64,000 nt of DNA, taken from Shewanella donghaensis (GTDB lineage Bacteria > Pseudomonadota > Gammaproteobacteria > Enterobacterales > Shewanellaceae). The translations under genes were made by a program, and so were the position numbers. The stretch is taken from the NCBI RefSeq assembly GCF_007567505.1, contig NZ_CP041783.1:3844001-3908000 (forward strand), in the 5' to 3' direction. The notes beneath the pieces are model-generated. The model did not search any database. It saw only the letters and a program-made list of their open reading frames with translations, and was not told where the DNA came from. Positions 37,484-44,875 of this stretch are shown piece after piece. Every line of letters starts with the position of its first letter. The stretch's first letter is position 1.

Positions 37484-37499
37484 AATTACATATGTAATC
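37484..37499. promoter_or_regulatory. BlaI-type operator 2 of the blaI-M56 operon
   Basis: AATTACATATGTAATC carries the ATTAC-N4-GTAAT core. It lies about 125 bp before the blaI start. Confidence 0.68.
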
Positions 37500-37623
37500 C
37501 TAATGTTTGAAGCAAATTTTATTGAAAAAAGCAGTGTTTCAAACATCTTTTATCAAACACAGCATTGAAAAAATAGCATCGAAAAAAAATAGCATTCAAA
37601 ACAAATAGCATTGGAAGTAAACG

Positions 37624-37998
37624 ATGAAAGACATCAGCAATAGCGAATTATTAGTCCTTAAACAACTTTGGCAACGGGCGCCTTTAACATCAACTGAAGT
37701 GGTTGATGCTTTGGCATTAAGTCATGATATGCATGAAAAAACCGTTAAAACCTTAATTAACCGCTTAGTAAAAAAACAGGCGATTAGTTATGAGAAGCAA
37801 GGTCGGGTTTACCATTATTCACCATTGATTGTTGAGCATGACTACACCGCTAAAGAATCAGAATCATTTGTTGAACGTATGTTCGCTGGCAAGTTAGCGC
37901 CTTTGGTGGCGGGCTTTGCAAAGAACAATAAGTTATCAGCAGATGATGTCGCTGAATTAAAGACATTACTTGATGATTGGCAGCAGGAGCAAAAATGA
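37624..37998 (+). CDS. BlaI/MecI-family transcriptional repressor
   Basis: 124 residues with the winged-helix layout of BlaI/MecI/CopY: ISNSELLVLKQLWQRAPLTSTEVVDAL, then the recognition region HEKTVKTLINRLVKKQAI, the wing YEKQGRVYHYSPLI and a helical dimerisation tail. In this family the repressor is inactivated by a membrane M56 sensor protease, here encoded by the next gene, which overlaps by 4 bp (ATGA). Two palindromes upstream are its probable operators. Which signal is sensed is unknown; no beta-lactamase gene lies nearby. Confidence 0.9.
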   Translation: MKDISNSELLVLKQLWQRAPLTSTEVVDALALSHDMHEKTVKTLINRLVKKQAISYEKQGRVYHYSPLIVEHDYTAKESESFVERMFAGKLAPLVAGFAKNNKLSADDVAELKTLLDDWQQEQK

Positions 37999-39221
37999 TG
38001 CTGAACTGGTTTATGGAACAAACCGTGATATTAACGCTATTTTGTTTGCCGATGATGGTGTCTCATCGGATTATTTTGGCAAAAATCGGTGCCCATTATA
38101 CCTATGTATTATGGAGTGCAGTGCCGATATTACTGCTCATTTCAGTATGTCAGCTGTGGTTTCCTGAGGGCTTTATGTCCCTAAAGCTTTCATGGTTGTC
38201 ATTGCCTGAGCCTGCTGCTGTCATGCAGCATTATCAAGTGCTTGCCACTGATACTATCAAGCTATCTTCTATGCTTATTAGCTCACTGTATCTCGACTAC
38301 TTATACATCGCGGTTATGAGCTTCTTATTCGTGAGTATGGTGTACCAACAGACTCAATTTAACCCCATTGTGGCCTCTGCGGTTAAAGTCGCTGAAACCA
38401 ATAAGGGTGTTGATATATTGGCTCATGCATCCGTTCAGTCTCCAATGTTGGTGGGGCTATTGTCACCTTGTATTCTGGTGCCGTTAAATTTCAAATCATT
38501 AGATATTAATCAACAGCAAGCAATCATCGCTCATGAAGCGTTTCATCATGAGCGTAAAGACTTATGGTGCAATGTCATTGGTTGTAGTGTGCTATTGATG
38601 TTCTGGTTTAATCCTTTGATGTGGTTTGCTTACAGGCGCTTTAGACATGATCAAGAGTTGTCGTGTGATGCCCAGGTAACATCAGAAATGGAAAAAGATA
38701 ATAAAATTGCCTATAGCCATGCGCTATTGGCCTACTCGCAGCATGTTCCTTTGAGCATGTTACACACTCACTATGGAGATAAAACCATCTTAAAAGAAAG
38801 GATTATACAGATGAAAAAACAGCACGGAAAAAACACACTCGTCATCATGGGGATCACCCTAGCATTAGGTGTGAGTGGATTAATGTTAAACCAGCAAGTT
38901 CATGCAGGTTCACAAGCTAAGCAAGCGGAGACACATGTTGTCCCTACAATGCGTATAGATCCTATCTATCCTGCTAAAGCGGCAACTGCAGGACTCAATG
39001 GTTATGTACAGCTGGAATTTGATATTAGTCAATCTGGTAAAGTATCGAATGTTGCAGTGATTAAATCATCTCCTACAGGTGTATTTGACCAATCTGCTAC
39101 AGATGCCTTATCACAATGGGTTTATACTGAATCAGCTAGTGGCGTTAAAAAAGCACAAGTACAGCTTGATTTTGTTATTCATGAGCCAGCTGCTGATGTA
39201 GAGCGCATTAAAGTTAACTAA
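37995..39221 (+). CDS. M56 family metallopeptidase (BlaR1-like) with TonB C-terminal domain
   Basis: I start at the ATG at 37995 (AGGAG five bases upstream, overlapping the blaI stop), giving 408 residues. The N-terminal part has about four membrane helices. The zinc-protease motif HEAFHHE (H180, E181, H184) with an LMFWFNPLMWFAYRRFRHDQELSCD segment after it is typical of M56. After a further membrane helix (near LVIMGITLALGVSGLML) the periplasmic C-terminus (about 320-408) is a TonB/TolA-like domain (RIDPIYPAKAATAGLNGYVQLEF). It lacks the penicillin-binding sensor domain of BlaR1. It presumably cleaves or releases its partner repressor. Confidence 0.88.
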   Translation: MMLNWFMEQTVILTLFCLPMMVSHRIILAKIGAHYTYVLWSAVPILLLISVCQLWFPEGFMSLKLSWLSLPEPAAVMQHYQVLATDTIKLSSMLISSLYLDYLYIAVMSFLFVSMVYQQTQFNPIVASAVKVAETNKGVDILAHASVQSPMLVGLLSPCILVPLNFKSLDINQQQAIIAHEAFHHERKDLWCNVIGCSVLLMFWFNPLMWFAYRRFRHDQELSCDAQVTSEMEKDNKIAYSHALLAYSQHVPLSMLHTHYGDKTILKERIIQMKKQHGKNTLVIMGITLALGVSGLMLNQQVHAGSQAKQAETHVVPTMRIDPIYPAKAATAGLNGYVQLEFDISQSGKVSNVAVIKSSPTGVFDQSATDALSQWVYTESASGVKKAQVQLDFVIHEPAADVERIKVN

Positions 39222-39714
39222 TGATAAGTGTGAGCAATACTCGCTTTTTGAGTATTAGCTAATAGGTTTAGCTTGATCACCTAAACCTGAATTTATGAAA
39301 ATATTTCGTCAAATCTCAATAACGAAATCGCTTGTTAAAGCATACAGCGTTGTGTGGCTATGCAATGTTGTCAGCTATTTATTCGATTCAACCAAAAGTT
39401 TGTTTTTTGTAATAAACTCGTTGTAAACACGGTACAAATCTTGGTATTTTTTTTTACTGTTTTTGAAAAGTCCCCCTTAGCTCTACTTCCTATTTATCCT
39501 CTGTATTTTCATCTAAAGCCGATGCTAAAAAGTCTCAACGACTTATGTTTGATGGTTATTTCCCCCTATCTAAATTGACTCTGTTCGACTATTCGGTACC
39601 TTGACATTGCCTAGTCCATAAGTGACTATCGATGCCAAATTTAAGAAAACTACTAATATATAAAGGTTTTTCATCAAATCCTAATATATAAAAAAGAGTA
39701 ATAAGGGGAAGGCT
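39222..39714. other. Intergenic region upstream of the TRAP genes
   Basis: 493 bp, AT-rich with poly-T tracts. A 74-codon frame at 39354 has no ribosome binding site and no recognisable content. The region should hold the TRAP promoter. Confidence 0.5.
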
Positions 39715-40638
39715 ATGTTTTATCGTTCGTTAGTTTTAGCTCTACTATTGGTATTGCCAGCTTCAGCTCAGGCTGAAAACTATTCAATTGGTACCGGTGG
39801 TCAAAGTGGTATTTATTATCCATTTGGTGGCGCACTAGCAAAAGTTTGGTCTGATAAGGTCCCTGAAGTAAACGTAAAAGCCGAAGTGACAGCAGCTTCC
39901 GTTGAGAACACCATCAAAGTGGTTCGCGGCGATATGATCGCTGGGATCGCAATGGGTAATGTGGTGCTTGATGCCTATAAAGGTGAAGGTAAATTTAAAG
40001 GTGCTTTGCCCGTTAAGACCTTATTTGCATTGTACCCAAATCTTGTTCATGCCATTAGTTTAGAAAAATCAGGTATTAACTCATTAGCAGACCTTAAAGG
40101 TAAACGTATTTCATTAGGCGCTCCAGCCAGTGGCACCGCTGTGACATCAGCTGCATTACTTGCATCTGTAGGCATCGATGTTAAGAAAGACATTAACGCG
40201 GTATATCTTAACTACGCTGAAACCACTAACGCTCTGGCAAATGGCCAAATTGATGCAGGCTTTATAGTTGGTGGCCAAGGTGTTGGCGCAGTGACACAGG
40301 TGGCATTGACTCATAAGGTTAATATCATCCCTGTATCTGCTGCTGAAAGCGCTGCATTTATTAAACAAAATCCTGCCTATAGTAACTACACCATACCTGC
40401 TGATGTTTATAACAATATCGGTGAAGTATCGACGTTAAGTGTTTGGAACGTCATTGTCGTTAGCGCAAAAATGAGCGATGAGATGGCGTTTAACCTGACT
40501 AAAGCGGCTTTTGAAAATATGACAGAAGTTCAAAAAGTGGTAAAAGTGGCTGAAGCTACCACGCCAGAAAATGCTAACCGTCTAGAAGGTGTGCCATTAC
40601 ATCCGGGTGCAAAAAAGTATTTAGATTCTCTAAAATAG
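39715..40638 (+). CDS. TAXI-type TRAP transporter substrate-binding protein
   Basis: 307 residues with a signal peptide ending ASAQA and the mature start ENYSIGTGGQSGIYYPFGGALAKVW, the signature of TAXI (TRAP-associated extracytoplasmic immunogenic) proteins. LADLKGKRISLGAPASGT and DAGFIVGGQGVGAV are further family blocks. It binds a small organic anion such as glutamate or a dicarboxylate in the periplasm and hands it to the membrane subunit encoded downstream. The ligand cannot be told from sequence. Uptake is driven by Na+ or H+, not ATP. Confidence 0.92.
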   Translation: MFYRSLVLALLLVLPASAQAENYSIGTGGQSGIYYPFGGALAKVWSDKVPEVNVKAEVTAASVENTIKVVRGDMIAGIAMGNVVLDAYKGEGKFKGALPVKTLFALYPNLVHAISLEKSGINSLADLKGKRISLGAPASGTAVTSAALLASVGIDVKKDINAVYLNYAETTNALANGQIDAGFIVGGQGVGAVTQVALTHKVNIIPVSAAESAAFIKQNPAYSNYTIPADVYNNIGEVSTLSVWNVIVVSAKMSDEMAFNLTKAAFENMTEVQKVVKVAEATTPENANRLEGVPLHPGAKKYLDSLK

Positions 40639-40720
40639 CGATGATTATCTCATTATAATTAGCCAGTTAAGTCAGAAGTTAACAATAACCACTGATGTTA
40701 ACAGGCAAAGTTTTACCCAC

Positions 40721-40743
40721 AAAGGCAGCTAATAGTTGCCTTT
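40721..40743 (+). terminator. Hairpin between TRAP binding protein and permease genes
   Basis: AAAGGCA pairs with TGCCTTT around a nine-base loop, with only a short T run. It may trim permease expression relative to the binding protein. Confidence 0.4.
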
Positions 40744-40804
40744 GCGTTATTTAGGCTGTTTGTGATTGGCTAATTGCCATCACTGCAGTTTCAAAGGACT
40801 TTAT

Positions 40805-42727
40805 ATGAACCCAGTTCAAGCGGATAGTTTTGATAGCAGTAAGGCAATAATTGAAGCCTTACCTTATGAAAAATCAGTTAAGTTTTTCGGTTACCTCATT
40901 CTAGCCATAGCAGTGGCATTATCGTCATTTCAAATCTGGCAAGGGATCACTTCGACTATCTCTGCAACCTACTTTCGTCCAGTGCATTTATGTTGGGTGC
41001 TAGTGTTGATCTTTTTGCATTACCCACTGATTCGTAATCGCCAAAATAAAGGCTATATGTTGGGGCGGGCAGTTGATCTGGCCTTGTGCGGCTTAACGGT
41101 ATTTGCAGGTTACCGTATGTCGATTTTCGACTACAACGATATCGACCATATGCTGTATGGCTTAGGCATGGCGGACTTAGTTGCTGGCGGTGCATTGGTG
41201 CTGCTATTACTTGAAGGTTGCCGCCGGACTGTAGGCTGGGTCATGGTACTGATCGCAGGTATGTTTTTAGCTTATAGCGCCTTTGGCGATATGCTGCCTG
41301 GGGCAATGGCAACCAAAGCCTATTCCTTACAGGAACTGATTCAATTTCAAATATATTCAGCGAACGGCGTATTTGGCTCAGCACTGGGCATTGCTGCTAC
41401 GACGGTGTTTATTTTTGTGTTATTTGGGGCCTTTTTAGAGGTGACTGGCGCAGGTAAATTTTTTATTGATTTGGCATTTTCTATCGCGGGTAAATATCGC
41501 GGCGGACCGGCCAAGGCTGCGGTTTTAGCCTCTGCTGGGTTGGGGTCGATATCGGGTTCAGCCATAGCCAACACTGTGACCACTGGTTCAGTGACGATTC
41601 CAATGATGAAAAAGCTCGGTTATACCCCTGAGCAATCTGCTGGTATTGAAGCTGCGGCCTCAACCGGTGGACAAATTATGCCGCCGATTATGGGCGCGGG
41701 TGCGTTTGTGATGGCACAGTTTACCGGCGTGCCTTATAGCGACATCATGCTGGCATCTATCGCGCCAGCTATCCTATATTTCTTTTGTACCTTGCTCTAC
41801 GTGCACTTGATGGCATGTAAATTAGACCTTAAAGCGGCGAGCCGAACAGAAGCCGTCATTTCAGTTATGAAGCAAGGCGCGCATCACCTTATTCCGCTGG
41901 CTATTATTACCACATTATTGATGATGGCCTATTCGCCATTGTTAGTTGGCGTGGCTGGTTGTGCAGCAATTTTAGTAACTGCAGCATTGCGCAAACATAG
42001 CCGTATCGGCTTGAAAAAGTTTATTGCTGGTATGAAAAATGGCGCCTTAATGGCTCTGCCTATTTCGGCTGCGTGTGGCGCAGCAGGGATTATTGTGGGG
42101 GTTGTTGGTCAAACAGGCATAGGTTTGCAATTTACCCAATTTGTGATGGAGTTTTCTGGCGGTTATATGCTGGTGGCGTTAGGCCTAATCAGTATTGTGG
42201 CCTTGGTGTTAGGTATGGGCTTACCTGTGACGGCAGCTTATATTGTATTGGCGGTTATGGCTGTACCAATGCTAGGTGATTTTGGCCTGCCATTATTAAC
42301 CGCACACTTGATTGTGTTTTGGTTATCGCAAACCTCAAATGTGACTCCGCCGATTGCACTTGCTGCCTTTGCGGGGGCGGGTGTCGCCAATGCTAATCCG
42401 ATGAAGTCTTCTGTGGAAGCCTTCAAATTAGCAGGGGGGTTATTTATGATCCCAATCATGATGGCTTATACCGATTTACTTAATCCTGATGCAGGTTTAA
42501 TGGCGTTTACTTTTGCCATAGTGCAAACGGCGACCATTATTGTCGCGATAGCAATATCGATAGAGGGCTATCTATTACGACCGCTTAAAACGATTGAGAG
42601 AGTAGTGGCAATAACGGTGGTTCCTTGGGTATTGTTTAATCCGTTAAGCACTGGTTTTATCGGGGTATTAGTGATTTTAAGTTTGATTGGCGTGCAGTGG
42701 AAAACACGTCATGGAGTCACGGCATAA
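40805..42727 (+). CDS. TRAP transporter fused permease (DctQM type)
   Basis: 640 residues from the ATG at 40805; the longer frame is not supported. The N-terminal quarter carries about four membrane helices equivalent to the small DctQ subunit, and the rest is the 12-helix DctM-type transport domain. These are fused, as is usual for TAXI systems. Recognisable blocks are GPAKAAVLASAGLGSISGSAIANTVTTG, AAASTGGQIMPPIMGAGAFVMA and LGMGLPVTAAYI. It partners with the preceding binding protein, 166 bp upstream. The fusion explains the absence of a separate small subunit. Confidence 0.93.
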   Translation: MNPVQADSFDSSKAIIEALPYEKSVKFFGYLILAIAVALSSFQIWQGITSTISATYFRPVHLCWVLVLIFLHYPLIRNRQNKGYMLGRAVDLALCGLTVFAGYRMSIFDYNDIDHMLYGLGMADLVAGGALVLLLLEGCRRTVGWVMVLIAGMFLAYSAFGDMLPGAMATKAYSLQELIQFQIYSANGVFGSALGIAATTVFIFVLFGAFLEVTGAGKFFIDLAFSIAGKYRGGPAKAAVLASAGLGSISGSAIANTVTTGSVTIPMMKKLGYTPEQSAGIEAAASTGGQIMPPIMGAGAFVMAQFTGVPYSDIMLASIAPAILYFFCTLLYVHLMACKLDLKAASRTEAVISVMKQGAHHLIPLAIITTLLMMAYSPLLVGVAGCAAILVTAALRKHSRIGLKKFIAGMKNGALMALPISAACGAAGIIVGVVGQTGIGLQFTQFVMEFSGGYMLVALGLISIVALVLGMGLPVTAAYIVLAVMAVPMLGDFGLPLLTAHLIVFWLSQTSNVTPPIALAAFAGAGVANANPMKSSVEAFKLAGGLFMIPIMMAYTDLLNPDAGLMAFTFAIVQTATIIVAIAISIEGYLLRPLKTIERVVAITVVPWVLFNPLSTGFIGVLVILSLIGVQWKTRHGVTA

Positions 42728-42800
42728 AAATGTTGAGCCAGTTATAGCGAGGAACAAGTTTTTTTGTAAAGAGTTCTTTAATAGGGGATCTTCGATCAGT

Positions 42801-42829
42801 AAAGCCCGATCAATTGTTTGGGCTTTTTA
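42801..42829 (+). terminator. Intrinsic terminator of the TRAP genes
   Basis: AAAGCCC pairs with GGGCTTT, with a CAATTG in the loop, followed by T residues. Confidence 0.8.
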
Positions 42830-42979
42830 CTAAGTAAATTTTTGTAGTAAGCCATTTGGGATGCAAACTGATACAGCTTTAGTTCTTATTATTGACACAA
42901 AGTAATCTAACTTATTTTAATAGAGCTTATACTCAAAAAATGTTTGGGGAAGTCAATATCAATATTTAATGGGAAAGTT

Positions 42980-44068
42980 ATGTTCGTTCTAAAAAATAAC
43001 CATAAAAAATTACAACAAGAAAACCAGGCATTAGAGCAACAAATCAAGATATTAACTGCGGAAAATGTCGAGCTAAATAATAAAAACCAAGAATTATCTA
43101 AAGAGATAATAGTAATGACCCATCATTCCGATGCTAAGTTTGAAGGCAAACTTTTAAATTGTGCAATTCAATCTTTAGGGCACATTGAAGGAGTTAGAGG
43201 GACAGTGCTTCAGGCTCATAATGATATTAATCATGAGAAAGAATCTAGCGAACAGATTAATGAGTCATTGGATGCATCTAATCATTCACTAGAAAATATG
43301 GTGCTAGGTATTGATGCGATAACTCAGAAGATGACGGGATTAACGACTAATATCTCGGGCTTGTCGTCTATGGCGGATAATATCAATGCATTTGTAGCAA
43401 CTATTTCAAAAATTTCTGATCAGACTAACTTACTAGCCTTGAATGCTGCAATTGAAGCTGCAAGAGCAGGCGAAGCTGGGCGGGGATTTAGTGTGGTAGC
43501 GGACGAAGTAAGGGCTTTGGCCAGTAATACTAATGTGTCAGCAAAAGAAGTCGCAGAGTTAGTGCAAAAAATTATTCTTTCTACAAATGAAACAGTTTAT
43601 TCAGTCGAAGATATTCAAGCAAGTAACTCAGAATTAGCGAATGACATGACGTCACTGAAGCAGGATTATGAGTCCATAATCTCATGCTGTACTTCTATGA
43701 AGAATGCAATTGGCCATGCGTCATTACGCACTTTTATTCAAACAGTTAAATTAGATCATATTGTTTGGAAAGGTGATGTTTATGCAGTGGCTTCAGGAGT
43801 AAGTAATAAAAATATTGGTTCATTTTCAGATCACACTATGTGCCGATTAGGTAAATGGTATCAAACCACTGGACGAAATAATTATGCAAATTTATCTGCG
43901 TTTAAAAAGCTAGATGAGCCGCATAAGCTTGTGCATCGAAGTGGTGTCGAAGCGCTTACTTTGATTAATGCTGGCGAAAAAGAATCAGCGTTGGAATATC
44001 TTGACAAGATGGAACGAGCAAGTGAGCTAGTGATGGCTTATTTAGATGAAATTTCACTTAATAGTTAA
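42980..44068 (+). CDS. Soluble methyl-accepting chemoreceptor with C-terminal CZB zinc domain
   Basis: I start at ATG 42980 (GGGAAAG upstream), giving 362 residues. There is no membrane segment, so it is cytoplasmic. Residues 8-45 form a coiled coil. The chemoreceptor signalling tip is [23 protein letters not shown] (159-181), the site that binds CheA/CheW. The C-terminal CZB domain has its four zinc ligands: H260 (LDHIVW), C288 (CRLGKWY), H315 and H319 (HKLVH). CZB receptors sense zinc release caused by hypochlorous acid or redox changes; that role is known from homologues and inferred here. It stands alone, without che genes. Confidence 0.92.
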   Translation: MFVLKNNHKKLQQENQALEQQIKILTAENVELNNKNQELSKEIIVMTHHSDAKFEGKLLNCAIQSLGHIEGVRGTVLQAHNDINHEKESSEQINESLDASNHSLENMVLGIDAITQKMTGLTTNISGLSSMADNINAFVATISKISDQTNLLALNAAIEAARAGEAGRGFSVVADEVRALASNTNVSAKEVAELVQKIILSTNETVYSVEDIQASNSELANDMTSLKQDYESIISCCTSMKNAIGHASLRTFIQTVKLDHIVWKGDVYAVASGVSNKNIGSFSDHTMCRLGKWYQTTGRNNYANLSAFKKLDEPHKLVHRSGVEALTLINAGEKESALEYLDKMERASELVMAYLDEISLNS

Positions 44069-44101
44069 CTTTCCTATAGTAAATAGCTTTTTAAGTCCAT
44101 T

Positions 44102-44129
44102 AAGCCCAGTCAATTGATTGGGCTTTTTT
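44102..44129 (+). terminator. Intrinsic terminator of the chemoreceptor gene
   Basis: AAGCCCA pairs with TGGGCTT, with an inner TCAATTGA, followed by six T. Confidence 0.85.
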
Positions 44130-44181
44130 ATGCGTTTTTTAACTGTTTATAAAAACATCAAATAAGTAATTACTTATTTAG

Positions 44182-44197
44182 GATTACGGCTGTAATT
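44182..44197. promoter_or_regulatory. BlaI-type operator 1 before the decayed blaI
   Basis: GATTACGGCTGTAATT has the GATTAC-N4-GTAAT core of the operators before the intact blaI at 37458, with one arm-end mismatch. Confidence 0.62.
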
Positions 44198-44207
44198 TTA
44201 ACATTAG

Positions 44208-44223
44208 GATTACGTTTGTAATC
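44208..44223. promoter_or_regulatory. BlaI-type operator 2 before the decayed blaI
   Basis: GATTACGTTTGTAATC has perfect 6-bp arms. Its centre is 26 bp from that of operator 1, exactly as at the intact locus. Confidence 0.68.
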
Positions 44224-44272
44224 TAAGGGCGATTTCACTCGCTGAATTTATTTAGCATTAAAAACTAACGAA

Positions 44273-44600
44273 GTGAAGCATATTAAAGACATCAGTAATA
44301 GCGAGTTATTAGTATTAAAACCGCTCTGTTTGCAAGCGCCGCTAACCTCGGGTGAAGTGGTGGATGCATTAGCAAAAGCTCAAATTTTGCATGAGAAAAC
44401 GGTTAAAACCTTATTAAGCCGCTTAGTGAAAAAGCAGGCTATTAGCTTTGAGAAGCAAGGCCGTATTTAACATTATTCACCGTTAATTGCCAAGCAAGAA
44501 TATACAGCGAAAGTGCCTGAAAGTTTTGTTAAACAAATGTTACTGAAAAGTTAGCCTCCCATTAGTGGCAGGTTTTGCTAAGAATAATGAATAGCTGAAG
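44273..44600 (+). pseudogene. Decayed second blaI-like repressor gene
   Basis: The frame from a GTG at 44273 aligns with the intact BlaI gene at 37624 (ISNSELLVLKPLC, SGEVVDALAKAQILHEKTVKTLLSRLVKKQAISFEKQGRI). A TAC codon of the intact copy is a TAA stop here (44468-44470), after 65 residues, inside the wing of the DNA-binding domain. Homology continues past the stop (HYSPLIAKQEYTAKVPESFVKQML) to a second stop near 44551, and a frameshifted remnant (PLVAGFAKNN equivalent) reaches about 44600. No M56 partner gene follows. The upstream operator pair is preserved. A truncated 65-residue product could still be made. Confidence 0.85.
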
Positions 44601-44875
44601 CCAATTATTGGATGTAATAACAGAAGATAAAATAGACGATTATTACAACTACAGCTCCGCTGTAGGTTACCTAGGTGAAATAATTGTTAATATTGTGATA
44701 ATTAAAGTTACCTGAAATCCTCGCCTAAGTCATTGTTTACCTTATTTATTCACAAATTCATAATGTTAATGAAATGTAGTTGTCATTTTATAGCAGTCTT
44801 TTTGTCATTTTTGCAGGTTAATTTGTCGTCCAATCGAATTACTTAACACGCTTACATCCGTCTTCGGAGATGACA

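Larger units (their letters stand above)
37213..37623. other. nrfA-blaI intergenic region
   Basis: 411 bp holding the nrfA terminator, two BlaI-type operators and an imperfect repeat just before blaI (units at 37561, 37575, 37591 and 37607, each starting AGCAT with an A-rich tail). No gene is seen. Confidence 0.6.

Noticed and set aside
37624..39221. Beta-lactam resistance locus
   Set aside because: The sensor lacks a penicillin-binding domain and no beta-lactamase gene is present, so naming the genes blaI/blaR would overstate the function.
39354..39578. Possible 74-residue gene before the TRAP operon
   Set aside because: No ribosome binding site, low-complexity hydrophobic product, no recognisable family.
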